64,000 nt of DNA from an uncultured Eubacteriales bacterium (GCA_900549725.1 URPL01000001.1:1-64000), one strand, 5' to 3'; shown: positions 53,586 to 63,187, counted from the stretch's first letter. Translations and numbers: made by a program. Notes: generated by a model not told the origin, from the sequence alone.

Positions 53586-54749
53586 ATGGCAAAAACAAAA
53601 CGCAAAGTCGCGATGCCTTCCGGAATTCGGAGCAAGCTGACGGCGGCGGTTGCCATGCTGCTGGTTTCTTTGATCCTTTTGGTATCGTCCACCTATGCAT
53701 GGTTTACGCTGTCTACGGCGCCCGAGGTCAAGAATATCACGACGACAGTCGCCGGAAACGGCAGCTTGGAAATCGCCCTGATGCCGCAGGACGGTCTGCT
53801 CGGCAGCATCAAAAACGGTCTGAGCTCCACAGTCGGCGGAGGAACGGTTGATATCGTTACCGCGAACACGACATGGGGAAACCTTGTGGATCTGAGCGAT
53901 CTGAGCTACGGGCTCGGCATGATCAATCTCAATCCCGCTGCGCTTGATATTAACGAGGACGGCGCATTTAAAGATCCGGCAAAGCCGATTGCGGTACCGG
54001 TCTTCGGTGGAGACGGCAGAATTGAGAAAACCGCAAGCGATGATATTGCACTTCGCGCGCTTGATACCGCGTCGCAGCAGTTTACAAATAATGTTTACGG
54101 CGTGCGCGCAATCACGGAAGTGGTTAACGGCATTCAGTCCGGCACATACGGCTATGTGGTTGACCTTGCATTCCGCCTCAACACCAATGCGGTGAAAGGA
54201 GACACCGTGACGGACGGCAAGCTCCTTCTGCAGACGGCTGCAAAGCAACGCATCTATACCGACAGCACCAATGCCTACACGCTCGGCGGCGGCTCGTACA
54301 TGGAATTTTCCATTGTTTCAAACAACCTTACCCCTGCGCGCGTGCAGAAACTGATGGAAGCAATCCGCATCACCTTTGTGCAGGATTACGGAAAATCCGG
54401 CGGAACGCCGACCATTCTCGGTACTGCAAGGCTTGATACCGCAGGCATGACGGGGAACAAAGCGCCGCTTTATCTTTACTCTGCAGCCGGAGAAAAGCTG
54501 GAGGGTGAGACAGCCGTGCTGCTCGACAGCATGCCGAAGAATGCGGCGCAGCAGGTCAGTGCTGTCGTTTGGCTGGACGGCAATCAGATCACAAATGCCG
54601 ATGTTGCGGCGACAGAGCTGCAATCCATGTCCGGCACGTTGAACCTGCAATTCACGACCGACATTGCACTCAGCCCTGTTGTTAACACTCCGCTTAAGGG
54701 TGTTGAAGCTGGAACAACCGCAGAAAGCTCTGCCGATATCGGCGGCTGA
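53586..54749 (+). CDS. SipW-type exported fibre-like protein A
   Basis: A 387-residue protein. A basic N-terminus (KRKVAMPSGIRSKL) and hydrophobic core lead to STYAWFTLSTAPEV (about 34-47), resembling the TYAWFTD motif of SipW-dependent signal peptides. The mature part has the signature WGNLVDLSDLSYGL (about 97-110), GDGRIEK, VYGVRAI, GGGSYMEF and a final VVWLDGNQITNADV. No homolog with a known role is recognised; TasA/camelysin-type biofilm subunits use the same export route. A clear GAAAGGAG precedes the ATG. A paralog follows 67 nt later. Confidence 0.78.
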   Translation: MAKTKRKVAMPSGIRSKLTAAVAMLLVSLILLVSSTYAWFTLSTAPEVKNITTTVAGNGSLEIALMPQDGLLGSIKNGLSSTVGGGTVDIVTANTTWGNLVDLSDLSYGLGMINLNPAALDINEDGAFKDPAKPIAVPVFGGDGRIEKTASDDIALRALDTASQQFTNNVYGVRAITEVVNGIQSGTYGYVVDLAFRLNTNAVKGDTVTDGKLLLQTAAKQRIYTDSTNAYTLGGGSYMEFSIVSNNLTPARVQKLMEAIRITFVQDYGKSGGTPTILGTARLDTAGMTGNKAPLYLYSAAGEKLEGETAVLLDSMPKNAAQQVSAVVWLDGNQITNADVAATELQSMSGTLNLQFTTDIALSPVVNTPLKGVEAGTTAESSADIGG

Positions 54750-54816
54750 TTTCCGGCAGAACAAAAGCTCCTTTGCAAAAAGGAAAGAATAAAATATCCC
54801 GAAAGGAGAAAATACA

Positions 54817-57096
54817 ATGACGAAAACCGCTACAAAACGGAAAGTCGATATGCCTGCCGGAATTCGCACAAAGCTGACGGCTGCAACCGTTATGCTTCTG
54901 ATTGCCGCAATTCTTATGGTTTCGACGACCTATGCGTGGTTTACGCTGTCAACGGCGCCGGAAGTGACCGGAATTACGACGAATGTCGGCGCGAACGGCA
55001 ACCTTGAAATGCTGCTGTTGAACAAGGACAGCTTTAAGAGCACGGAAGATGATCTCGGCGTGGTTTCCGAGGTCGGCGATTCCAACGCCGTCAAAGCGCT
55101 CACGGAGGCTAACCTGAAATGGGGAAACCTGGTTGATCTGAGCGACGCATCCTACGGTCTTGATAACATCGTATTGATGCCCTCCCGCTTAAATTTGGCA
55201 ACCGCATCAACGCTTGACAGTACGGTGCTGCTTGCCCCCTCCTACGGCACAGACGGTCGCGTAATTGATGTGAATACGGCAACCTATTCCGGCGCCCGCG
55301 AGGGGAACAGCTGGGTCTATAAGAGCTTTGCCGATTATGCGGGCGTTCGCGCGCTTGGCACCAGCTCCGGTGTGACGCAGCGCCTGAGCGCATACCGCAC
55401 GGCAAAATCCGCCGTCACAACGAATATTTCCGCTGCAAAAAGCGCAGCGCAGCAATCGCTGACCTCCAACGGTCAAAACCTTGCAAATATCGTTATGCGG
55501 CATGCCATGGCTAATGCGGATGAAGCTTATACATTGGATGAGATTCGGTCGCTGCAGAATATGATCAATGCTTTGCAGACCGCAAATGATAAGGCGGGCG
55601 CGGCGATCGTGCAGGCGGTGCTTGCAAACTCTCTGAGTGCTGCGCAGGGCACAGAGCTGACCGATGCGCAGGTAACGGCGCTTGCAGATGCATGCGCAGC
55701 AGCTACGCCGAGCACGGTCGGCGCGATCGAAAATGTCGAGCCTCCGACTGGGTTTGACGCCGCAAAGGCGCAGTGGGAAGCCAACAATCAGACGATCGGG
55801 CAGGCGAAGAACGACGTTGACGCACTGGTTGCACAAAACAAGGCAAGCTATGCCTATGCGGAAATTGAGGGCGTGGTGGATCAGCTGATCAACAAGAATC
55901 ATACAACGGTTGCCGGCGTGAAAAACCCGGGCAGAGACGATTTGCAGACGATTATCGATAATGTGACCGCTGCACAGATGACCGTTGTCATGGAAATGGA
56001 AGACGGCGCCGGAATCTATGCCGACATTGCAAAGCTGGTCGGTGATTTTACGGCATCCGGTTTCAAAGTTAAGGTCACGAAAGACAGCCTTACTATAACG
56101 GCAGATGTGGTTATTAAAACGACAGGCCATGATTCTCCGCTGATCTCGGCAATCACCGTCGGTGAGGCACCGGCTGCAACCGTCGGCGGAGCGGGCACGA
56201 CTACCATTTTGACCGACACCTACGGATATGCGCTTGACTTCGGTTTCCGCACCAACGCAGCCGCAAGCAATTTGCTGCTGCAGACGGATGCCGCACAGAG
56301 AGTTTATTCCGATTCCGAAGCGGAAAACACGCAGGGCGGCGGCTCCTATATGCAGTTTACCACCACCAATGCAAAGACCTTCTCCGTGACGGAAGTCCGC
56401 GCATTGATGAGTGCGCTGCGTGTGGCGTTTGTCGCTCCGCAGGGAACCGACGACGCGACTCAATATGATATTCTCGGAATTGCAAAGCTTGACATCACGA
56501 GCGTGACCGATCAGCATTCCGGCATCACGACCTATACCGGCGGCACGATTATCGACAAGGACGGCAAGGCTCTAGCCGACGGCGCAACCGACACTACGAC
56601 GGGCGCGGCTGGCATCAAAGCAAAGCTTGCCCTGTATGACTATACGCTCAACGGCGACGGCACGCTGACAATCGGCGCCGCAAAAGGCAATGGCGTTCTG
56701 AAAGCGTTGACGCAGAATCATGCGGAAAAAGTGACCGCAATCGTATATCTTGACGGCGACATTGTGGACAATACCATGGTGGCAAATGCTGCGGAATCCA
56801 TGAGCGGTAAGCTCAATCTGCAATTTGCTTCCAGCGCAACGCTGAAGCCGATGGAAAACACCAACATGCGCGAGGGCGGCTCTCCCTCCAAGGACGCGCC
56901 GAAGGTGACCTATACGCAGAAGGCGGTTGCCGGCGACAGCTATAGCGTCGGCGGTGTGACCGGTACGGTAAAGGCAGGTTACACGATTTATGAGGGCAGC
57001 GACGGCAATCTTTACTTCTCGACCAACGGCACGAGATATACACGATTGACGGAATCCAATGCCACATACGCAATCACGGTTACATCTAATCCGTAA
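54817..57096 (+). CDS. SipW-type exported fibre-like protein B (larger paralog)
   Basis: A 759-residue paralog of the preceding protein. Shared landmarks: KRKVDMPAGIRTKLTAA, STTYAWFTLSTAPEV, WGNLVDLSDASYGL, YGTDGRV, AGVRAL, GGGSYMQF, and IVYLDGDIVDNTM. It carries an Ala-rich alpha-helical insert of about 240 residues (about 190-430) in the middle, and a C-terminal extra domain (about 690-759) with YTQKAVAGDSYSVGGVTG. Different sizes with the same ends suggest major and minor subunits. Ribosome site GAAAGGAG. Confidence 0.78.
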   Translation: MTKTATKRKVDMPAGIRTKLTAATVMLLIAAILMVSTTYAWFTLSTAPEVTGITTNVGANGNLEMLLLNKDSFKSTEDDLGVVSEVGDSNAVKALTEANLKWGNLVDLSDASYGLDNIVLMPSRLNLATASTLDSTVLLAPSYGTDGRVIDVNTATYSGAREGNSWVYKSFADYAGVRALGTSSGVTQRLSAYRTAKSAVTTNISAAKSAAQQSLTSNGQNLANIVMRHAMANADEAYTLDEIRSLQNMINALQTANDKAGAAIVQAVLANSLSAAQGTELTDAQVTALADACAAATPSTVGAIENVEPPTGFDAAKAQWEANNQTIGQAKNDVDALVAQNKASYAYAEIEGVVDQLINKNHTTVAGVKNPGRDDLQTIIDNVTAAQMTVVMEMEDGAGIYADIAKLVGDFTASGFKVKVTKDSLTITADVVIKTTGHDSPLISAITVGEAPAATVGGAGTTTILTDTYGYALDFGFRTNAAASNLLLQTDAAQRVYSDSEAENTQGGGSYMQFTTTNAKTFSVTEVRALMSALRVAFVAPQGTDDATQYDILGIAKLDITSVTDQHSGITTYTGGTIIDKDGKALADGATDTTTGAAGIKAKLALYDYTLNGDGTLTIGAAKGNGVLKALTQNHAEKVTAIVYLDGDIVDNTMVANAAESMSGKLNLQFASSATLKPMENTNMREGGSPSKDAPKVTYTQKAVAGDSYSVGGVTGTVKAGYTIYEGSDGNLYFSTNGTRYTRLTESNATYAITVTSNP

Positions 57097-57119
57097 CGGA
57101 AAACGGTTTTTTGGCAATT

Positions 57120-57291
57120 TGCCCGGCGCCGCCCTGTGGGGCGGCGCGCCGGGCACATATCGGGCAAGGCGGGGCGATACCGCCGGACCCGAACAGGGCG
57201 AGCGCAGCGGGAGTGGGAATGACGCTGTTTGCAGGCCTAAGACCCCAACCCCGATGTAAGGGGCTGATGACAGGCGGGGTCTTCTGTCATC
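57120..57291 (+). ncRNA. Highly structured GC-rich leader or RNA of unknown class
   Basis: Within the 292-nt gap 57097-57388 there is a strong hairpin (57120-57156). After it a possible four-way junction follows: P1 57164-57167/57229-57232, GGCGG/CCGCC at 57168-57184, CCC/GGG at 57188-57198, AGCG/CGCT at 57201-57226. Then come two 8-bp helices that cannot form together in full: AAGACCCC (57239-57246) with GGGGTCTT (57276-57283), and GATGACAG (57266-57273) with CTGTCATC (57284-57291). I match it to no known riboswitch. The pattern suggests a regulatory leader of the next gene. Confidence 0.4.
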
Positions 57292-57388
57292 GGCTCTTTA
57301 TGTGGCGGGCTGGGAAGCCCCGGCGTTTTCGCAGCTAGGCGGAAAGCGGCTGCGCGGGCGCGGGAGGAACAATAAAAGGAGAAGGCTT

Positions 57389-58402
57389 TTGAACCAACCG
57401 ACAAAAGATCAAAAGAGGCGCCGCCGCACGGTGCTGTATTTGCTTTTGCTGCTGGCGCTGCTGATTACCTTTGTGGCGGCAAGCTACACATGGTTTTCGC
57501 TGAGCCGCACGCCGCGCGTGAGCGAGATGGATATTTTCGTTTCGGCGCCGACGGGCATTGAGCTTGCGCCGCGCCCGGATAGTGCCGACGAGGACTGGAG
57601 CGAGGTTTTGGACTTTGCCGAGCTGGTGGGCGGAAAAACGGCGCTGAGGCCTGCGACCTGGTCGCAGCAGCGCGGCTGCCTTGTCAGCTGCAATTACGGC
57701 ACGGACGGGCGGCTGATCGGCTTTGATTCGGTCACGGTGCTGACCGATGAACGAAATGCCAACCGCAACGACGCCGCGGCATATTATGTCAAGGGCACGT
57801 TTTATGCGCGCACGGGGAGCCCCGTTGCGGTGACGCTGAGCGACGCCGTGACGGACAATGCCGGCCAAAGCGCCGTCGGCACTTATGTGATCGGCACGCC
57901 GCTTTGGGACGCTGAAACCCTGCTGCATTCCGACGGCGGACACGGCGCAGAAACGGCGATTCGCCTGGGGCTGCGGCTGACGAAGGTCAACCCGAAAACG
58001 GGGGAAGCGCTTGACGGCGGCGAATTTTACATCTATGAGCCGAATTATGACGCGCATATCGACCCGCAGCACACGGGCGACCTCAAAACGCCGAGCATTG
58101 ACGGCGCGGAAACGCTGATCGACGCGGCGCACCTTTTGCGGCAGACCGCTTCCGCCTGGAGCGAGGCGGACCCGGTGCAGGCGGAGGTGACGGTGAAAAC
58201 GCTCGGCAAATTCGATTCGCTGCCGACGCTGTTTACCCTTGTGCCCGGCGAGATGATGAAAATCGATCTTTCTATTTGGCTGGAGGGGCAGGATGCCGAC
58301 TGTACCAACCGCATTGAGGACGCGCAGATCGTTGCGGATCTGCGATTCGGCGCGGACTATTCCGCGCACGGCGGTCTTGTGGATATCCCAAACGGTGATT
58401 GA
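57389..58402 (+). CDS. SipW-type exported protein C
   Basis: A 337-residue protein. A short basic N-terminus and membrane core (LYLLLLLALLITFVAA) precede SYTWFSLSRTPRV. It keeps YGTDGRL and ends with a MKIDLSIWLEGQDADCT motif shared with its neighbours, but the WGNLVDLSD signature is reduced to WSEVLDFAEL. It is probably a distinct minor component. The start is a TTG at 57389 with AAAAGGAG seven bases before; no ATG fits. The signal peptidase gene follows after 99 nt. Confidence 0.7.
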   Translation: MNQPTKDQKRRRRTVLYLLLLLALLITFVAASYTWFSLSRTPRVSEMDIFVSAPTGIELAPRPDSADEDWSEVLDFAELVGGKTALRPATWSQQRGCLVSCNYGTDGRLIGFDSVTVLTDERNANRNDAAAYYVKGTFYARTGSPVAVTLSDAVTDNAGQSAVGTYVIGTPLWDAETLLHSDGGHGAETAIRLGLRLTKVNPKTGEALDGGEFYIYEPNYDAHIDPQHTGDLKTPSIDGAETLIDAAHLLRQTASAWSEADPVQAEVTVKTLGKFDSLPTLFTLVPGEMMKIDLSIWLEGQDADCTNRIEDAQIVADLRFGADYSAHGGLVDIPNGD

Positions 58403-58501
58403 CCCGGAGTAAAAAATCATTTCGGGCGAACATAGAAAAGACACGGAAAACCAAGGACAACCGGTGTTTGACTTCATGCAAATTCAGAAGGGAGCAAATG
58501 T

Positions 58502-59533
58502 ATGAGCAAGAAAAACCAAGAGGCGCAGCTGCCCGTTATCGAGCAGGAAGAGGAGCTGATGCCAAAAAAGAGCAAGGGCAGAAAGATTGCCAATACGATC
58601 ATCAATGTCGTTTTGGTGCTTGCGATCGTCGTTGCGGCGTTCTGTACCTACACAAGCTATGTCTCCACAAGCGGAAACGGCGTACCGAGCCTGTTCGGGC
58701 TGCGGATGCTGTCTATCCAGACAGACTCCATGTACCCGGAGCTTAAGCCCGGCGATATGATTTTCGATGTGCCCGTGAAGGACACCTCGGCGCTGCAGAT
58801 CGGTGATATTATCACCTACTGGACCGTGATCGACGGCGAGCGCCGTCTCAACACGCACAGAATCACGCAGATCTATGACGGCGGCGGATATCTTATCTTT
58901 CAGACAAAAGGTGATAACAACAGCATTGAAGACTCTCTGACGGTGCATGAATCGGAGCTGGTCGGTCAGTACAAGGGCGCCAAAATCGGCGGCCTTGGCA
59001 AAGTGTTTGACTATTTGCAGACGAGCACGGGCTTTTTGATCGTGGTGGTGATTCCCGTTGCGATCTTTTTCCTGTATCACCTGATTCAGTTCTTCCGCGT
59101 GCTGTTTGAATACAACAATATTAAAAACAAGCTGCAATATGAAAAAGAGCGCGGTAAAACGGAGGATCTGGTTGCAGACGAAAAGCGCAACATGGAGCAG
59201 ACGCGCGCCACAGAGCGCAAGCGGCTGGAAGAGGAGCTGCGCGCAAAGCTGCGCGAGGAGCTGACTGCAGCAAACGCTGCCCCCGAAGAGCCGGAGCCGC
59301 AGCCAAAGGCGGAGACCGCCGAGGAAATGGAAGCGCGCATCCGCGCAGAGCTTGCCGCCAAAGCCGAGGCTGAGCAAAAGGCAAAGGAAGAGGCGGAAAA
59401 GCGGGCTGCCATGGAGACAGAGATTCGCGCAAAGATTCAAAAAGAGATGGAAGAAAAGGCTGCCGCCGAGGCTGCCGCTGCCGCCGAAGCGGCGCCGCGG
59501 GAAAACGTCGACGGCACTTCCGATAACGCATAA
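58502..59533 (+). CDS. SipW/ER-type signal peptidase I with coiled-coil tail
   Basis: A 343-residue membrane protease. After TM1 (IANTIINVVLVLAIVVAAFCTYTSY), the catalytic Ser is in IQTDSMYPEL (about S76). The general-base position carries His in LNTHRITQI (about 119), not Lys, which defines the SipW/ER-type subfamily (S26B). TM2 is FLIVVVIPVAIFFLYHL. A charged coiled coil of about 140 residues follows in the cytoplasm and is absent from Bacillus SipW. It lies among proteins with SipW-like signal segments, so these are its likely substrates. AAGGGAG precedes the ATG. Confidence 0.85.
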   Translation: MSKKNQEAQLPVIEQEEELMPKKSKGRKIANTIINVVLVLAIVVAAFCTYTSYVSTSGNGVPSLFGLRMLSIQTDSMYPELKPGDMIFDVPVKDTSALQIGDIITYWTVIDGERRLNTHRITQIYDGGGYLIFQTKGDNNSIEDSLTVHESELVGQYKGAKIGGLGKVFDYLQTSTGFLIVVVIPVAIFFLYHLIQFFRVLFEYNNIKNKLQYEKERGKTEDLVADEKRNMEQTRATERKRLEEELRAKLREELTAANAAPEEPEPQPKAETAEEMEARIRAELAAKAEAEQKAKEEAEKRAAMETEIRAKIQKEMEEKAAAEAAAAAEAAPRENVDGTSDNA

Positions 59534-59544
59534 AGCGCATTTGC

Positions 59545-59562
59545 GCCCTCCCCCGGGAGGGC
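59545..59562 (+). other. GC-rich hairpin in the gap before the AAA+ gene
   Basis: GCCCTCCC/GGGAGGGC forms a tight stem just past the signal peptidase stop; no T tract follows. A second stem with a TTTTTT run lies near 59585-59607 and may be a weak terminator. The rest of 59534-59753 holds no gene I can support. Confidence 0.45.
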
Positions 59563-59753
59563 GGGCAGCGGCATGGGAAAACCACGCCGCTTTGCGCGGT
59601 TTTTTGCGGCTTTTGCGCCAAAGGAGAAAGAACAGGGCAGGGCTTTGCCCTCCGGCGCGCTTTGCGCATGCGGTGCCCCGATGCAAGCCTTCTGCGCAAA
59701 AAGACATAATCACGGCGCATCACCGCCCCGCGGGGCGATTACCGAGGTAGAAC

Positions 59754-61331
59754 ATGGACAACTTTTTTAAGTATTTTTTAGCGGATGTGGGGCGCGTATT
59801 CCGCGCGTTTGTCGATATATTCGCAGCGTTTTTTAACTTTGTGAATTATCTGTTCAATTTCCCCATGCGGCTCAAACTGATTCGTGAATACGAGGGCAGC
59901 TTCTCCGTGGGAGAATGGGTGATGCTCGTGATCACGGAGATCGTTTTGCTTGTCGTCGCTGCGGCGCTGGTCTATCTTTTGTTCCGCATTCTGCGCAAGC
60001 TGCTTCGCTTCCGCGTTCCGGTGAAAAAATACGACGAAGCCATGAAGCAAATGCGCAATTTGCAGCGCGACCTGCTGCGGGCAAACTACGAAAAGGACCG
60101 CCTGCTGCAGATGAAGGTTGCGGAGCTCGGCATTTCCGAGGAGCAGCTGCGCGCGGAGCTTGCAGGCGAGCAGCCGGAGGAAGAAAAGGAAGAATATGTG
60201 GAAACGGAGCACCGCAATACCCGCTCTTCTCCCCCGATCGACCCCTCCGAGAGCCGCTTCTTCCGCCTGACCTCGGTGGACAATTTCTACAAAACAAAAT
60301 ATCAGCCGCCGGTTTATGACAATGCGATCACGCTTGCGGAGTTCTGTGAGCGGTTTCGCCGCTATGCGGCATCGCAGCTGCATCTTTATTATGACCTTGC
60401 CATGATGCGCTATTTTGTCGCTTCCATGGGCACGGCGCGCATCATCATTTTGCAGGGTATTTCCGGCACGGGTAAAACCTCGCTGCCGTATGCCTTCGGT
60501 CGCTTTGTCGGCAAGGACGCGGCGGTGGTCTCCGTGCAGCCGGCATGGCGCGAGCGCACGGAGCTTTACGGTTATTACAACGAATTTACGCGCAAATATA
60601 CCGAGACGGACTTCCTGCGCGCCATTTACGAAAGCAATTATTATCGCGACCCGCAGATGGTTATCTTGGATGAGATGAACATTGCCCGCGTGGAATACTA
60701 TTTTGCGGAGATGCTCTCCATTCTCGAAATGCCGCGCAAGGAGGAATGGAAGGTCGATATTGTCACGGCGATGTGGGAAAATGACCCCGTTCTGATCGAA
60801 AAGGGCAAGGTGCAGATTCCGGACAATGTGTGGTTCGTCGGCACGATCAACAACGACGACTCCACCTTTGCCGTCGCCGACAAGGTGTATGACCGCGCCA
60901 TCCCGATCGACCTTGACAGCCGCGCGGAGGCGTTTGAATGCGAGGCGACGGAGGCCGTCAGCGTCTCGACCGACCATCTCAACGCCTTGTTTGAAAAGGC
61001 AAAGCACGAATATTCCATTTCCGAAGAGATGATGGATAAGCTTGAGGATATGAACAACTATCTCATCAAGAATTTCCGTCTGGCATTCGGCAACCGTATC
61101 ATGCGGCAGGCGGGTGATTTTGTCCCGTGCTTTATCGCATGCGGCGGAACGGAGCTGGAGGCGGTGGATTTTATCGTGGCAAAAAAGGTGCTGCGCAAAT
61201 TCGAATCGCTCTCGCTCGGGTTTATGAAGGACGAGCTGACCAAATTCAACAATTATCTCGACCGCACCTTCGGCAAAAACAAAATGCCGATTTGCAAGGA
61301 ATATGTCGATTATCTGAAGAAAAACAACTGA
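59754..61331 (+). CDS. Membrane-anchored McrB-like AAA+ ATPase
   Basis: A 525-residue protein. A membrane helix at about 58-80 (VMLVITEIVLLVVAAALVYLLF) is followed by a coiled coil (about 95-130) and an AAA+ domain. Walker A is GISGTGKTS (about 235-243), Walker B MVILDEMNIARVEYYF (about 302-317), and sensor 1 FVGTINNDDST, all in McrB/MoxR-like form. McrB ATPases remodel proteins or DNA complexes; being membrane-bound is unusual and suggests work on membrane or secreted clients. The gene after it encodes a DUF2357-like partner, as in McrB/DUF2357 pairs. Confidence 0.82.
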   Translation: MDNFFKYFLADVGRVFRAFVDIFAAFFNFVNYLFNFPMRLKLIREYEGSFSVGEWVMLVITEIVLLVVAAALVYLLFRILRKLLRFRVPVKKYDEAMKQMRNLQRDLLRANYEKDRLLQMKVAELGISEEQLRAELAGEQPEEEKEEYVETEHRNTRSSPPIDPSESRFFRLTSVDNFYKTKYQPPVYDNAITLAEFCERFRRYAASQLHLYYDLAMMRYFVASMGTARIIILQGISGTGKTSLPYAFGRFVGKDAAVVSVQPAWRERTELYGYYNEFTRKYTETDFLRAIYESNYYRDPQMVILDEMNIARVEYYFAEMLSILEMPRKEEWKVDIVTAMWENDPVLIEKGKVQIPDNVWFVGTINNDDSTFAVADKVYDRAIPIDLDSRAEAFECEATEAVSVSTDHLNALFEKAKHEYSISEEMMDKLEDMNNYLIKNFRLAFGNRIMRQAGDFVPCFIACGGTELEAVDFIVAKKVLRKFESLSLGFMKDELTKFNNYLDRTFGKNKMPICKEYVDYLKKNN

Positions 61332-61372
61332 GCGCGCGACGCGCGGCGTGAAAACAAAGGGGAGATGCGGCT

Positions 61373-63187
61373 ATGGCACAGGCGGACAAAAAAGCGAAAA
61401 ACGAAGCGCTGATCGATCCGATCTATGAAAAGTTCGTCCGCGGCGTGACCCGCGCAATCGGCAGCACGGAATTTTACGAATATTTTATGGATGCCGTCTC
61501 CCATGCGCAAAACGAGATTCAGTTTTCCAACCGCAAGCTGGTAAAGACGGTTGACCTTGACTGGGTGGACGCGATTGAGGAAGCGCTCCCTGCCATGCAG
61601 AATATTCTTGCTGCGCCGCGCAACATGATCAAGGAGGAGGATCTCATTGTCAATGTCGCGAACGCAAAGCACTCAGGCGCGGAAACCGTGCGGCATTTGG
61701 CGCAGCATTCCGGCCTTGTCGAATCGTTTGACGAGGAAACAGGCGATGTGCGCCCCTCCAGGCTCATGCAGCGCTATCGCGAGGAATCGCTCGGGCTTTA
61801 TGAAAACCGCCTGGTCTTTACGACCATGGAATATGCCTTTCATTTTGTGAAGATTCGCCACGACGCGCTGCTGGAAGCCATGAGCGATGAATTCGGCGCA
61901 AAGCTTTTGGTGAAATCCGATATGGACAGCGCAACGGAGCATGTTCATATGGACCTGTTTTTGCATATCAAGGACACGGAATCCACCCTGGAAACCGATG
62001 CGAAAAACGCCGATGTTTTCGGGCGCATTTCGCGCATGTACCGTGTGCTTGGGGTCTTTATGAATTCCGCCTTTGCGCAGTCGCTTGCGAAAAAGCCGCG
62101 CGTGAAGGGCACCATTAACAAAACGAACATTCTCAAACGCAACCCGAACTACCGCGATGTGCTGAAATTATTTGAATTTCTGCGCAGCTATGACGATATC
62201 GGCTATACCATTAAGGTGGTGGAGCAGAGCCCGCAGGTGGACGAGCGCTTCACCGAGGATACCTATCGCAATATTTTATTTCAATATCTGATTCTCAAGG
62301 GTTATTTGGAGGATCCGGCGGATCGCGCAGTCCCCGTGAAATCAAAGGATCGCCGTCGTGTGCTCAAGCCGAAATTCATTCATGAAATTGTGGAGGAGCT
62401 GACGGAGGATTACGATCTGCCCGATGTGGAGGTCCGCAAGGTGCTGATCGAAGAGCTGACCAAAGAGCAGCTCATGCAGGAGGAAGCCGCCGAGCGCCGC
62501 CGCCTTGTCGAAGAGCAGGCAAAGCGCAAGAAGGAAGAGGCGGAGCGCCTGAAAAAAGAAAAAGAGGCGGAAAAAGAGCGCCTGAAACAAGAGAAGGAAG
62601 CGGAAAAAGAGCGGCTGCGCCTTGCAAAAGAGGCGGAGGAAGCAAGACGGCGCCAGGCGGAAATGGAGCAGCGCACAGAGGATCATCGCCGCGCAAAGCT
62701 GCTGCGCGCGGAGCTTGTCTATTTCCGCGAGCATTTGGAAGAGCAGAAGGAAAAACGCGCCGCGGCGGAGGATGCGCAGCGCAAAAAGAGAGAGGCAAAA
62801 GAGGCGGAGGAGGCAGAGCTTGCCCGCCGCGAGCAGCTGGAGCGTCTCGCCGCGCAGGATGAGCGCGAACGCGTGCGCCAGGCCGAGGAGGCCGCGCGCA
62901 TTGCCCGCGAAAAGGAAGCGGAAAAGGAGCGTATCCGCGCCGAAAAAGCGGAGGCGGAACGGCAGCGCCGCGCGGAAGCGGAGGCAGAGCGGGCGCGCAT
63001 CGCTTTGGCGCAAAAGGAGCAGGCGCGGGCGGCTTTGCAGCCGATCGTGTTTGAAACAGAGGCATTTGCGGCTGCCCTTGCGGCAAGAAAACAGGCGCGC
63101 AAAGAGGCGGAGCAGGCGCGGTATGACATGGTCGCCGCGTGGGAGCGCGAAAAAGCGCAGCGCCGCGCACAGCGCATGCGGAAATAA
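61373..63187 (+). CDS. DUF2357-like protein with very long charged C-terminal helix
   Basis: A 604-residue cytoplasmic protein. The N-terminal part (about 1-370) contains SRLMQRYREESLGLYENRLVFTTMEYAFHFVKIR, resembling the DUF2357 domain found next to McrB-like ATPases. From about 370 to the end runs a Lys/Glu/Arg/Ala-rich helix (EAEKERLKQEKEAEKERLR), about 230 residues. No PD-(D/E)xK nuclease motif is visible, in contrast to DUF2357 restriction-like proteins. I infer a scaffold or arm for the AAA+ protein, perhaps pairing with the coiled coil of the signal peptidase. It starts 42 nt after the ATPase gene. Confidence 0.7.
   Translation: MAQADKKAKNEALIDPIYEKFVRGVTRAIGSTEFYEYFMDAVSHAQNEIQFSNRKLVKTVDLDWVDAIEEALPAMQNILAAPRNMIKEEDLIVNVANAKHSGAETVRHLAQHSGLVESFDEETGDVRPSRLMQRYREESLGLYENRLVFTTMEYAFHFVKIRHDALLEAMSDEFGAKLLVKSDMDSATEHVHMDLFLHIKDTESTLETDAKNADVFGRISRMYRVLGVFMNSAFAQSLAKKPRVKGTINKTNILKRNPNYRDVLKLFEFLRSYDDIGYTIKVVEQSPQVDERFTEDTYRNILFQYLILKGYLEDPADRAVPVKSKDRRRVLKPKFIHEIVEELTEDYDLPDVEVRKVLIEELTKEQLMQEEAAERRRLVEEQAKRKKEEAERLKKEKEAEKERLKQEKEAEKERLRLAKEAEEARRRQAEMEQRTEDHRRAKLLRAELVYFREHLEEQKEKRAAAEDAQRKKREAKEAEEAELARREQLERLAAQDERERVRQAEEAARIAREKEAEKERIRAEKAEAERQRRAEAEAERARIALAQKEQARAALQPIVFETEAFAAALAARKQARKEAEQARYDMVAAWEREKAQRRAQRMRK

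Noticed and set aside
57239..57291. c-di-GMP-I riboswitch, because a GGCCTAAG segment precedes paired elements
   Set aside because: The conserved 5' core of that class (CACGCACAGGGCAAACC-like) is absent, so only an unassigned structured RNA is reported.
59754..63187. McrBC-type restriction system
   Set aside because: The ATPase is membrane-anchored, the partner lacks a visible nuclease motif, no McrC-like protein is present, and the neighbours serve secretion.
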